DNA of 38,942 bases from an uncultured Anaerobiospirillum sp. (GTDB taxonomy: Bacteria > Pseudomonadota > Gammaproteobacteria > Enterobacterales > Succinivibrionaceae). Below the pieces are notes generated by a model that was given only the letters and a program-made list of their open reading frames with translations, did no database searches and was not told the DNA's origin. A program made the position numbers and the translations under genes. Position 1 is the stretch's first letter. The number at the start of each line of letters is the position of its first letter. Positions 1-8,497 of the stretch are shown here, one piece after another. Location of the stretch: the NCBI GenBank assembly GCA_944389615.1, contig CALXNA010000032.1, forward strand, positions 1 through 38,942, read 5' to 3'.

Positions 1-1
1 C

Positions 2-371
2 GAACTGCCCGCAGCGTGGGGCGGCAAGCGGCAAGCGCCGCCGCTGGAGCAGTGGGCCAGCCGAGGCAGCCTAAAGCCTGAAATAGGGGGCTCAAGTGGC
101 CCAGCCTTCCCCATAGAGACCCAAGAACTGCCCGCAGCGTGGGGCGGTAAGCGGCAAGCGCCGCCGCTGGAGCAGTGGGCCAGCCGAGGCAGCCTAAAGC
201 CTGAAATAGGGGGCTCAAGTGGCCTCAGCCATCCCTTTAGAGACCCAAGAACTGCCCGCAGCATGGGGCGGCAAGCGGCAAGCGCCGCCGCTGGAGCAGT
301 GGGCCAGCCGAGGCAGCCTAAAGCTTGAAATAGTGGGCTAAAGTGGCCTCAACCTTCCCCTTCGAGACCCC
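2..371. repeat. Tandem direct repeats, 3 copies of about 123 bp
   Basis: Three nearly identical units begin with GAACTGCCCGCAGC at 2, 125 and 249 (periods 123 and 124 bp) and end in a TAGAGACCCA-like boundary. Each carries a GC-rich inverted core (GGCGGC...GCCGCC) and a shared tail rich in AAGTGGCC. No open frame spans the array on either strand, so it appears non-coding. The left edge lies outside the window, so more copies may precede it. Confidence 0.9.
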
Positions 372-547
372 AAACTGCGCGCCGCCCAACGGCCATCCCC
401 GTCAAGCAGCAGGGCCGTCCAGTTGAGTTTCGGCCACTCTTGCGGCGGTTACGCTCGCCGCTTCACGCTGCGTCCCGTTAGTATTGGTCTCTACGGGGAC
501 AGAGTGTTGGCCGTCCGTCCCTTGTACTCTAGACTGCGCAGGCCAAG

Positions 548-730
548 GCCCCGAACATAGCCCAGTTGGCCCCGACCTTTAGAGCCCCACGAATTGTTCT
601 CAGCGTGGGGCGGCAAGCGGCGAGCGCAGCCGCTGGAGCAGTTAGACAGACGGGGCGGCCCAAGGCTCGAATAGGGTCCAGTTGGCCCTTTGCCTTAGAG
701 ACCTACGAACTGCCCGCAGCGTGGGGCGAT
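548..730. repeat. Diverged copies of the 123-bp repeat
   Basis: A degenerate unit starts near 591 (GAATTGTTCTCAGCGTGGGG) and runs to about 706. A truncated copy starts at 707 with the exact GAACTGCCCGCAGCG head. The boundary motif TTAGAGACC or TTAGAGCCCC precedes each copy. The stretch 372-547 between the two blocks has no recognisable gene, but holds an inverted copy of the boundary motif (GGTCTCTA, 486-493). Confidence 0.75.
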
Positions 731-852
731 GGGGCTTGGCGCGGGCTTTGGGGGCGGCGTGGAGTGGCTGAAAAGTTGGTATCTATACCATCACTGGGGG
801 CGTGTTTTGGGGGCGCGGCGAAGGGGATATTCATCGGATTTCACAAAGTTAG

Positions 853-880
853 CTGACATTTGGGAACTTTGCGCTATAAT
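853..880 (+). promoter_or_regulatory. Sigma-70 promoter of the 608-residue unknown gene
   Basis: CTGACA (853-858) and TATAAT (875-880) are separated by 16 bp, close to the sigma-70 consensus. Transcription would start near 887, giving a leader of about 345 nt before the ATG at 1231. Confidence 0.7.
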
Positions 881-985
881 AAGCGGCCGCTGACTTTGTG
901 ATCTTGACCACAAAGCGTCGTCGTTGCGATATTTACGGCCTTTGAGGCGAGTCAGTCGGAACATTCTTTGGACGGAAGTTGGATG

Positions 986-1144
986 CGATAAGAGCGGAGT
1001 GCGCGATCGTGGTCGCGGCCTGCTGGTTGGTGAGGGCTCTTATCGTCACGGTGTGTGCTAACTTTCATGGTCTTGGTCTTGGTGGGGCCTGCGCTCCAAC
1101 TGAGGCAGCATCGCTGCCTTAGCATGGTTTAGTTGGGAGCAGGC
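986..1144 (+). promoter_or_regulatory. Structured 5' leader (two compound hairpins)
   Basis: First hairpin: CGATAAGAGC (986-995) pairs with GCTCTTATCG (1036-1045), enclosing an inner stem CGCGA/TCGCG (1002-1017). Second hairpin: GCCTGC (1087-1092) pairs with GCAGGC (1139-1144) and CCAAC (1096-1100) with GTTGG (1132-1136), around a 9-bp stem TGAGGCAGC/GCTGCCTTA (1101-1121) with an ATC loop. Neither is followed by a T run, so they look like leader structure rather than terminators. I do not recognise a known riboswitch class. Confidence 0.55.
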
Positions 1145-1230
1145 GTACCGGCGCCGCTAGGATGGCGGGTGCGGGGCGAGTTGTATTGCCCAAGGCCAGT
1201 TTGGGATATCTTCAACCTGAGGTCGTAACC

Positions 1231-3057
1231 ATGGGTCGTATTAAGCTGACAGGGGTTTTAACAGATAGTGCTGGTATCAATCTAGTCGATCGGGTCTGTA
1301 CGCAGGTGCAGTTACGTTCGCTCCTCAATCAGCTTAGTACCAAGCGCAAGAACATGGCCTACGTCCTCTTCGGTGACGCCGTCACCATCATGGTCTTGCA
1401 CTATTTGTGCGACGACTTAGGCCGCTCGTGGAATCGCATCGGCGACTTCGTGGAGCTCTTGCCGAAGCGCATGTACTCGGAGATGGGCCATGCTGCTGCC
1501 CACCACATCAACCGTGACGTAATCCAAGACGCCATGATGCGTATCGTCAAGTTCGGCATCGTGCCGTTCTTGGCCACGGTCGCCCCACGCGCCTTAGCTG
1601 AGCTCAAGCTGGTCGACTCCTTGTTTGATAAGCTGGCCTCCGGGGCTCAGTTGACCGAAGAGGAGCAAGCCCAAGTCTACGACCTGACCTTCCATAAGAT
1701 CAGCGCTAAGCGCATCCAAGGTTACCTTGACTTCTTCAGCTTACGCCGCCGTGACTTACAAGAGCTCTTTGAGAATTTGGATTACCTGCCGCTGATGATG
1801 GGCCCACAAGGCCTTGAGGTAATCCGCCCTGAGGAGCGCCGTCCGCAGCTCGAAGATCCGGTAGCCGCAGCTCCTGTGGTTGAGGCCCCAGTGGTCGAGG
1901 TTCCAGCGGTGGAGGTTCCATCCGTGGAGGCTGAGGACGTTGAGGTGGAGCTCACGCCGGAACAGCTGCAGGCGCAAGCCATGGAGCGCCAGCGCGCCCG
2001 TATGGCCCGCGAGCATGGGGCGGTGCCGGTTGAGAGCGTCTTCTTGCACAACTCCCCGCGCGAGCCTTATGTGCTGCCCAGCATCGAGGAGTTAAAGGAG
2101 GTCAACGCCGGCTTCCAGCACAACGCGGTTGAGTACGTGCCGATGGAAGATGTCGCCGCCATCTGCGGCCGCCACAACCTCAAGGTCATCATGCGCCTGC
2201 CGGACAATGACCCGAAGGTTCGCGCCATCAAGGAGCGCTTTGCCAACAACGAGCTCCAGTTCCAGCGCTTTGAGGTCACCAACTCCATCGTCAACTACGA
2301 GCAGGCCCGCGCCACCACCAAGGTGCTGCCGGTTTACACCATCTCGGGCGCTTGGGCCGGTGCAACTGAGATCAACGGCCAAGAGTTCGACTTGCTCTTC
2401 ATCAACGCCAAGGAGCTGCGCATGACCTACAGCTCCTACTGCCTTGACTTTGCCCGCCGCGAGCAAGCTCGCCTGCAGCGCCAAAACAAGATCATCCTGC
2501 CTCTGGGCGCCGTACGCGAGGACGTCGAGGCCGTGGCCGCGCGCATCTTCAGCAAGGCCCGTTGGTGTCGTTACACCTTAAAGCAGTGGGGTGAGGTCAC
2601 CGGCTTTAGCTCGGTCGGCCGCCCGGCCCGGGGTGCCCAGCCGCAGCCGCAGTTCATGCGTGGTGTCTTTGACATCACCATGGATCCGGCCAAGATCAAG
2701 AGCGCGGTGGACGCCGAGCTCTACTATGTCTTGGCGATCTCCAAGACCTCCAAGGGCCGTGAGCTCACCATGAAGCAGATCTACGACATCTACCACTGCG
2801 ACTTCGGCTCGGAGTGCACCTCGGCCCACCTGCGCCGCCAAGGCTCGGTCTCGCGCTTCGTCACCCAGACCTCGACCCGCCGCCTGACCGCCTTGACCGT
2901 GCTCTTGCACTACACCTTCATCCTGCAGGCGCTGCTTGAGGCCCGCCTCAACCTAACGGCCTTAAACAACACCTTAGCCTCGGCGGCCCGTAAGAAGGCC
3001 AAGCAAGAGGCCAAGCAGGCTGAGTTAGAGCGCCAAGTCGACTCGGTTAGCGCCTAA
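1231..3057 (+). CDS. Unrecognised 608-residue protein
   Basis: I do not recognise this family. The ATG at 1231 has a TGAGG Shine-Dalgarno 7 nt upstream. An in-frame ATG at 1162 would add 23 residues but has no properly spaced ribosome site. The protein seems to have three parts: a mostly helical N-terminal block (about 1-200) with paired basic and acidic helices; an Ala/Val/Pro/Glu linker (about 204-265) made of imperfect PVVE/VPAVE repeats; and a C-terminal block (about 266-608) ending in a Lys/Ala/Glu-rich, coiled-coil-like tail. No signal peptide or membrane segment is evident, so it is probably cytoplasmic. Codon use matches its neighbours (many TTA and CTC leucines, GC-rich third positions), which argues for a real resident gene. 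It has its own promoter and a long structured leader, and is probably monocistronic. Confidence 0.85.
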   Translation: MGRIKLTGVLTDSAGINLVDRVCTQVQLRSLLNQLSTKRKNMAYVLFGDAVTIMVLHYLCDDLGRSWNRIGDFVELLPKRMYSEMGHAAAHHINRDVIQDAMMRIVKFGIVPFLATVAPRALAELKLVDSLFDKLASGAQLTEEEQAQVYDLTFHKISAKRIQGYLDFFSLRRRDLQELFENLDYLPLMMGPQGLEVIRPEERRPQLEDPVAAAPVVEAPVVEVPAVEVPSVEAEDVEVELTPEQLQAQAMERQRARMAREHGAVPVESVFLHNSPREPYVLPSIEELKEVNAGFQHNAVEYVPMEDVAAICGRHNLKVIMRLPDNDPKVRAIKERFANNELQFQRFEVTNSIVNYEQARATTKVLPVYTISGAWAGATEINGQEFDLLFINAKELRMTYSSYCLDFARREQARLQRQNKIILPLGAVREDVEAVAARIFSKARWCRYTLKQWGEVTGFSSVGRPARGAQPQPQFMRGVFDITMDPAKIKSAVDAELYYVLAISKTSKGRELTMKQIYDIYHCDFGSECTSAHLRRQGSVSRFVTQTSTRRLTALTVLLHYTFILQALLEARLNLTALNNTLASAARKKAKQEAKQAELERQVDSVSA

Positions 3058-3084
3058 CGCGCACACCTTTACGCGCGTTTGCGC

Positions 3085-3144
3085 CTGCCCCGCCCGGAGC
3101 CCGTAGGTTGTTGCCTGCGGCGCTGCGGGCGGGGCAGTGCTTTT
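3085..3144 (+). terminator. Long-stem terminator-like hairpin after the unknown gene
   Basis: A perfect 12-bp stem CTGCCCCGCCCG (3085-3096) / CGGGCGGGGCAG (3126-3137) is followed by TGCTTTT. The loop is 29 nt and partly self-complementary. The short T run makes it a moderate terminator. Confidence 0.5.
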
Positions 3145-3277
3145 AGGGTCGGGCTTAGGGTAAAGCACGAGCGAATGCGAGGAGCAGGCGCGGCTGCGGG
3201 CGCGGCGCGCTTTGGCACGGGTTTTGGGATATTTTGCGCATTTTGCCAGTCTACAGTACGTGGCAGTATGCTTTAGC

Positions 3278-3286
3278 TGCTACAAT
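3278..3286 (+). promoter_or_regulatory. Extended -10 promoter of the autotransporter
   Basis: TGCTACAAT (3278-3286, then G) is an extended -10 element with no clear -35. It lies 160 bp before the ATG at 3446. The rest of the gap 3145-3445 shows no gene; an ORF at 3079-3276 looks spurious because it runs through the terminator-like hairpin. Confidence 0.5.
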
Positions 3287-3445
3287 GTTAGCTTAGGCTA
3301 AATGGCCGTAAACCCGATGTTTGCCAGCTTCTTTGAGCGGTAGGTTTCAGGTTTACGCCGACGGACGCAGGCCTGACGGGACTTCAGGGGTGTGTTCGTT
3401 TTTGCCGTTTTGGGATAATGGTGGTTGGTTTCGGCGCATCACCTC

Positions 3446-6400
3446 ATGAGACAAACTAATCATGCTCTAACCTTCTTGCAGGCGCACTACCGTGCGCTGT
3501 GGCTGCGTGCCTTACGCTCGAGTCGGGCGTGGGTTGTGACGGGCCTTGCCTTGTCCAGTGCCCTCGCACTGGCAATGCCGCAGGTCGCTCCGCCTGATGC
3601 TGCTCAGCAAGTGGAGTCAGGGCCTGCTGCGCCCTTTATCCGGGTGGCTCCGGGTACGCCGATTGTCCATGTCCCACAAGTTCAAGCCGCACCAGTCCCT
3701 AAAGGGCAAGTCCCAGCCCCGCGTGCGGCCGGTAAGTTCTTTGATTTGGCGCAAGATGGCTCGCTCTTCGGCTGCGATGCCGAGCTCAATAGCAATCGCG
3801 TTGCGCCCAGCGCCCTGCCTCAAGATGACTCAGTCTTTGCCCAATGGAACTTAGCTGAGCCTCGTCCGGTGAGTGATGCCACCGGCGGGCGCACGACTGT
3901 GACCATTGGCGCCGATGGCACCATTACCTTAGGCGAAGGCGCGAACGCCTTATTGACCTTACGCCCTTACACGGCCCAAGAACACCACTATCGCTTGGTG
4001 CTGGGCTCGTATGCGCTTGAGGTGCAGCCTGACACCACGGTTGAGCTGCTCTCGGGGAGCTCCTTGAGCATTGATGGGGTGGCTGATGCCATTAGCATCG
4101 ACGCTGACGGCGCCTTAGCGCTCAATGAGTCGGCTCTTGCCGCCTATGACCTGTCTTTAAGCGAAGATTCGAGCAATTTAATCGTCGATGTCTCTGCCTT
4201 AGGCGAGCTGGCAAGCCCGAGCCTGTTAAAGCTTGGCCCAACCACGCCGAACTGGGAGCCGCGGCCAAACGTAGCCCCCACCTCGGTGCACGACTATCAG
4301 TTCCCGCAGCACGAAGTCGTGGTCAGTGACCTGCTGGCAGCATCTGAGCCGCGCAACTCACAGGCCTTTGGGCAGATGGCTGCTGAGCGCGCTGCCGATA
4401 AGCTCAGTTTTGCCCAAGCGGCGGACTTAAGCCACGGCCTGACTGTGGCCCCGCTGCCGGGGATGGCGGAGCGGACGCAGCTGCAGGCGCAGGATCAGGC
4501 GCTTACTTCGCCGCTCGTGCTTTCAAGCAACGTGCAGCGTCCTGAGACGTCGGCAGTGCTGGATTTAGGTTCCTTGAGCACGCCGCCGCAGGGCCCAGCT
4601 GAGGCCTTCGCGGTCGATCTCATTATGGGCGGCGGCACGACCTTAGTACTCACCGACCAAGCCCGCCCGAAACTGGCCGCGGCACCAAGTGCCAGCGTCT
4701 TTGCCCCGCACGATGCCCCGCAGCGCATTGATCTCGCGGTTGATGCGCAGCAAGAGACGCAGCTGGCGCTAACTTATCGCAGCGCCCAGCCGGTTGCCCA
4801 GCCTGATGATACGGTCAAGTTTGTGCTCGCGCGCTCGACCCCAGTGATGCTCGACATGTCGGCCTTAGGCGAGGGTACGATCGCTATCAGCCAAGACGCC
4901 ACGCGTCTGGCGGTCGTGCTGTCGCGCGATGATAAGACTGGCCTTCTGGCCATCAATGGCGCCGATATCGCCTTGCCGCTGCAAGGCAGCGGCCGTGTCG
5001 CCGTCAGCGACCTGCTGGAGGCCCGTGCCGGGGGCATGGCCAGCACAGCCCTTAATACTGCAGAGCAGGTACTCACGGGCGTGAGCGCTGCAGATGAGCT
5101 GGCCGGTGAGTGGCAGGCCTTAGAGGCTGAGCCGAACACGACGCAGGTTAAGGTCGGGGCCGGACAGACGCTGGCCTTGCAGGGCACCTTGCCGCAGGCT
5201 GAAAGCGCTGTCGAAAGTGCTGAGTCTGCGGCGGAGCGCTTAGCGCCGCTCGCGGCCACTAGTGCCGGGCAAATGGTCGGCATTGAGCTCGGCGCCGGGT
5301 CGGCTTTGCAGCTGCAAAGCTCCGGTAAGATTGGCTCCTTGACCGGTAAGGGCACTGTTAACTTAAACGGCGTCGAGGTCATGGTGGTAAGTCCCGAGGA
5401 CGACACCCCGGCCGCGGTGGACGTTGAGGCAATCAAGCTCAAGCGCAGCGAGCTCAAGGCCAAGGAGCTTAAGGTCAAGCAATTTGAGAGCTTGAACTCG
5501 GCGCTGCATCTTGAGAGCTTACAGGTCAGCGATGAGGGCAGCTTCAGCGCGCAGGGCTCGCAGCTCAAGCTCAAGAGCTTGGACTTAAGCCGGGTCAAGG
5601 GCATGGCCGATCTTGCCGCTTCGCAAGTTGAAGTCGGTACGGTACGCGCCCATCAGATGGCGCTGCATCAGGGCACTTCGGTTTACGCCGACACGATTAA
5701 GCTCAGTGGCATCAACAGTGTCTTGGCGGTCGGCCATAATCCGAGTGCCGCGCCGCAGACGGAGCGCACGGAGCAGCCGCAGAGCGTAGCTCCGGTGGGA
5801 TCCAATCTGGTGGATACCAGTTCGGTGGGCACCAATCTGGTTAGCACCAATTCGGTGGGCACCAATCCAGTGGTCACCAATATCGTCACGCGCGACCTCG
5901 ATTTACAGGGCGGCTTGCTCTGGCTTGCGGCCCCAGACGGTGAGCGCGCGAGCGTTCAGACTTCGCACCTGGGCGCTGCATCCACGCTCAAGCTCTCGGG
6001 CAACGTAGTCGTCGGTGCTAATGCCGCCTTCGGCGTCACCTCCGAGCGCTCCGCCTTTGCCGCCGCTCAAGAGCGCAGCCGTCAGAGCTACGGCTTGTCG
6101 TCGCTGGCCTATATTGACCGCGCCGGGCTCGAGGTGGGGCCGCATAAGCTGATTGTGGGCCCGGAGAATCAGGCGGTGCTCAGCCGTGAGCTTAAGGGCT
6201 CCAACTCCGTTTACTTAGGCGCCCGCGGTGGGCTGCAAGTGACGGCACGGGCCTTAGGTGAGGCGGCTGCGCAGGGCAGCTCGGTCATCACGGGCATGGC
6301 GGGCAAGACCGTGGCCTCGAACTCGGGCTACCTCTTGGTTCCGGCCCTGACGTCGAGCGCGGAGCTTGGCACCATCTTCGGTTCTGCGGTTAAGCTCAAG

Positions 6401-8131
6401 GAGGGCGATCGCATCAATGTCGCCACCGAAAACGGGCTCTATCGCGGCATCATTACCACCAGCGCCCAGCTGCAGGGTAAGGCGAGCTTGAACTTAAAGC
6501 TGGCGCCGAACTCGCGTGAGATCTTACGCAAGCTCTCCGATCCTACTTATGATGCCCTGATGAACATCATGAGCCCGGAGTCGGCCTTCATCGGCACCTA
6601 TGAGCGCACCAGCCAGAGCCTCGATAGCTTGGTCAGCGACTTCAATGACTCGACCGGGGGCGACTCGACTGTCGGCGATAGCATCATCACCGGAGAGCCG
6701 AACGGCTCGGTCGACGGCGGCCTGACCAACAATGGCACCCCAAGCAACGACGCCAACTCGCTGCCGAGCAATGGCTTAGCCGGTGGCAACAATGGCGCCA
6801 ACGTCATCACCGATGACACGACTAGCGGGAGCTTAGACGGCAACCTCACCGCCGATACGAGCTTGGACTTAGGCACTGACAATGGCTTGGGTGAGACCAC
6901 GGCCAGCGATAGCTTGACCGGTAGCACGAGCGAAGGCGGCTCGGCCACTGGCGGCTCGGGCTCAGGCACGCTCTCTAATAACATCGCGGGTACCTTGCGC
7001 CCCAGCAATGGCGTCACGGTTAAGACGGCAGCGGCGGGCTTTAAGTTCTTGCGCGATGCCATCGGCTCGCATAACTACGAGGCCATTGACCAAGTGGCCC
7101 GTATGGCCAACTTCGGCGGCGCAGTGCAGGGCGTGCAGTTAGTTTCGGCCAGCTCAGTTGATGCCATGAACCTGCGCTTGGGCTTTGGCAAGGGCGCCAA
7201 TATGGAGCTGACCTCCGGCATTGCCCGCGCCTCGAGCCTTGAGCACAACTCGCTCTGGCTCAACCCGATCTACCGCAGCTACAAGGCCAAGGACTTCGAT
7301 GCCCAAGGCCGCGAGTACGGCTCGGATATCGAGCTCTACGGCGCGATCTTAGGTCTTGACCACTACGAAGATGGCGCCAGTGAGCTGCTCTCAGGCTCCG
7401 GCCTTGCAGGCTTGCGCGTGGGCGCCATGTTCAGCGTGGGCGAGGGCGATGCCCAAGGCAAGAACGCCGGTCAAGGTATCAGCAATGACATGAGCTTCTA
7501 CAGCTTAGGTCTCTTTGCGGGCTTAGACTTAGGACGTGACGTCAAGCTGGTCGCCGATATCAGTTATGCCGAAGTCGATAACGACTTGAGCGCATGGACG
7601 GGCGTGGCCGACTGGAACTTGATGACCAGTAACACCGACAGCTCCAACCTCAACATTGGCGTCGGCGCGCAAGTCACAGTACGGGCTCCGAAGACCCAAG
7701 TTGAGATCTCGCCGCACTTGAGCTTGCGCTATCACCATGTCGCCATTGACGACTACGATGTCGCCATCGACGGCACCACCGTGGCCGCTAACTCGATGCA
7801 GAGCATGGACATGTGGAGCCTGCCGTTGGGCGTCTCCTTTGCCCGTGACTTCTCCACTGCCCAGTGGATGGTACGTCCGGCCTTTGACCTGACCATCAGT
7901 GCCAACTTCGGTGACACTGACATGAACTCGCGCACGCGCTTTGATGGCGTCACCGGCGCGGACTTCAACTACTGCACTCAGGTCATCGACAGCTTCACCT
8001 ACTCGGTCACGACCGGCCTTGCCCTCAAGCACCAGTCGGGTAAGTTCGCCGCGCTCGTCAACTTCGGCTATAACGGCTCGCTCCACGCCGATGACTATAT
8101 GGTCAATGCCCAGCTCAACTACTTGTTCTAG
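3446..8131 (+). CDS. Type Va autotransporter, outer-membrane beta-barrel protein
   Basis: A 1561-residue secreted/surface protein. Residues 1-43 form a long signal peptide with an extended, basic N-region before the hydrophobic stretch, ending ALA, as in autotransporters with extended signals. The passenger (about 44-1180) is Ala/Leu/Ser/Gly-rich and low in aromatics, with beta-helix-like strand repeats. It has a Thr/Asn/Val repeat around 783-812 and a Ser/Thr/Asn/Gly-rich acidic linker (about 1065-1177). A helical segment (about 1185-1225) leads into a barrel of about 335 residues with alternating aromatic strands ending in NYLF, the terminal Phe expected for BAM recognition. The passenger cargo function is unknown; I see no protease triad. 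Cysteines near 110 and 1510 are unusual for this class. The start is uncertain: ATG 3446 has weak ribosome-site support, and a TTG at 3425 is in frame. Confidence 0.9.
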   Translation: MRQTNHALTFLQAHYRALWLRALRSSRAWVVTGLALSSALALAMPQVAPPDAAQQVESGPAAPFIRVAPGTPIVHVPQVQAAPVPKGQVPAPRAAGKFFDLAQDGSLFGCDAELNSNRVAPSALPQDDSVFAQWNLAEPRPVSDATGGRTTVTIGADGTITLGEGANALLTLRPYTAQEHHYRLVLGSYALEVQPDTTVELLSGSSLSIDGVADAISIDADGALALNESALAAYDLSLSEDSSNLIVDVSALGELASPSLLKLGPTTPNWEPRPNVAPTSVHDYQFPQHEVVVSDLLAASEPRNSQAFGQMAAERAADKLSFAQAADLSHGLTVAPLPGMAERTQLQAQDQALTSPLVLSSNVQRPETSAVLDLGSLSTPPQGPAEAFAVDLIMGGGTTLVLTDQARPKLAAAPSASVFAPHDAPQRIDLAVDAQQETQLALTYRSAQPVAQPDDTVKFVLARSTPVMLDMSALGEGTIAISQDATRLAVVLSRDDKTGLLAINGADIALPLQGSGRVAVSDLLEARAGGMASTALNTAEQVLTGVSAADELAGEWQALEAEPNTTQVKVGAGQTLALQGTLPQAESAVESAESAAERLAPLAATSAGQMVGIELGAGSALQLQSSGKIGSLTGKGTVNLNGVEVMVVSPEDDTPAAVDVEAIKLKRSELKAKELKVKQFESLNSALHLESLQVSDEGSFSAQGSQLKLKSLDLSRVKGMADLAASQVEVGTVRAHQMALHQGTSVYADTIKLSGINSVLAVGHNPSAAPQTERTEQPQSVAPVGSNLVDTSSVGTNLVSTNSVGTNPVVTNIVTRDLDLQGGLLWLAAPDGERASVQTSHLGAASTLKLSGNVVVGANAAFGVTSERSAFAAAQERSRQSYGLSSLAYIDRAGLEVGPHKLIVGPENQAVLSRELKGSNSVYLGARGGLQVTARALGEAAAQGSSVITGMAGKTVASNSGYLLVPALTSSAELGTIFGSAVKLKEGDRINVATENGLYRGIITTSAQLQGKASLNLKLAPNSREILRKLSDPTYDALMNIMSPESAFIGTYERTSQSLDSLVSDFNDSTGGDSTVGDSIITGEPNGSVDGGLTNNGTPSNDANSLPSNGLAGGNNGANVITDDTTSGSLDGNLTADTSLDLGTDNGLGETTASDSLTGSTSEGGSATGGSGSGTLSNNIAGTLRPSNGVTVKTAAAGFKFLRDAIGSHNYEAIDQVARMANFGGAVQGVQLVSASSVDAMNLRLGFGKGANMELTSGIARASSLEHNSLWLNPIYRSYKAKDFDAQGREYGSDIELYGAILGLDHYEDGASELLSGSGLAGLRVGAMFSVGEGDAQGKNAGQGISNDMSFYSLGLFAGLDLGRDVKLVADISYAEVDNDLSAWTGVADWNLMTSNTDSSNLNIGVGAQVTVRAPKTQVEISPHLSLRYHHVAIDDYDVAIDGTTVAANSMQSMDMWSLPLGVSFARDFSTAQWMVRPAFDLTISANFGDTDMNSRTRFDGVTGADFNYCTQVIDSFTYSVTTGLALKHQSGKFAALVNFGYNGSLHADDYMVNAQLNYLF
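5793..5882 (+). repeat. 30-bp in-frame tandem repeat, 3 units, in the autotransporter passenger
   Basis: Units start with CGGTGGG at 5793, 5823 and 5853 and encode variants of VGTNLVSTNS. The unit length is a multiple of three, so changes in copy number keep the frame. It could be a length-variable surface segment. Confidence 0.85.
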
Positions 8132-8294
8132 CGCGCGTGCCGACGGCGCGCCGCCAGCGCGAGCAGGAGCCGCGGAGCGCGCAGAACGCGCATGCGCGAT
8201 GCACGCGGGGAGCGCACTTGTTGCGTGCGCTCGGCCAAGGCGCGCAATTTCGCGTGGCGGGCGCCGTCGCTGGCGTGGCGTGCCCGGTGCTTTT
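8132..8294. other. GC-rich gap after the autotransporter
   Basis: The first part of the 366-bp gap before proQ is dense in GCGC-type short palindromes, but I find no hairpin followed by a T run and no convincing gene. ORFs crossing it have low-complexity Arg/Ala translations. Transcription may end here by another mechanism. Confidence 0.5.
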
Positions 8295-8303
8295 TGCTAC
8301 AAT
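8295..8303 (+). promoter_or_regulatory. Extended -10 promoter of proQ
   Basis: TGCTACAAT (8295-8303, then G) is the same extended -10 motif seen before the autotransporter, rpoD and lapA. The start would be near 8310, leaving a leader of about 190 nt before the GTG at 8498. Confidence 0.55.
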
Positions 8304-8315
8304 GGCGCTTTAAGT

Positions 8316-8382
8316 GCAAGATGCGCTGATCTTCTTGCCTGAGAAGCCTAATCCGGCGCGGGGCGTAAGCCCCTTGGGCGCC
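8316..8382 (+). promoter_or_regulatory. Structured proQ leader
   Basis: GCAAGA (8316-8321) can pair with TCTTGC (8333-8338). A second hairpin stacks GGCGC/GCGCC (8355-8359/8378-8382) on GGGGC/GCCCC (8360-8364/8369-8373), closed by a GTAA (GNRA-type) tetraloop. A minimal ATG-CGC-TGA frame lies at 8321-8329. The leader is long for a bacterial mRNA and ProQ is itself an RNA-binding protein, so autogenous control is possible but only inferred. Confidence 0.45.
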
Positions 8383-8497
8383 AGCGACGGGAGCGTGCCT
8401 CCTGTCAGGTTATGGAAGCGATTAGGCAGCGACTAGCCTGCACGCAATTCGGGCCTTGAGCCCGCGCTGGTCGCCTAACGATTTGGAGAAAATTTTA

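Noticed and set aside
1..371. CRISPR-like array of regularly spaced repeats
   Set aside because: Units are about 123 bp and similar over nearly their whole length with no unique spacers, so this is a tandem direct repeat.
566..856. Possible 96-residue protein
   Set aside because: It runs through the diverged non-coding repeats and ends at the promoter; it lacks a ribosome site.
4774..5604. 276-residue ORF antisense to the autotransporter
   Set aside because: It is Ser/Ala/Leu-rich shadow coding from the biased passenger sequence, with no domain or ribosome site.
7529..8086. 185-residue ORF antisense to the autotransporter barrel
   Set aside because: It is a shadow of a strongly supported barrel-coding frame.
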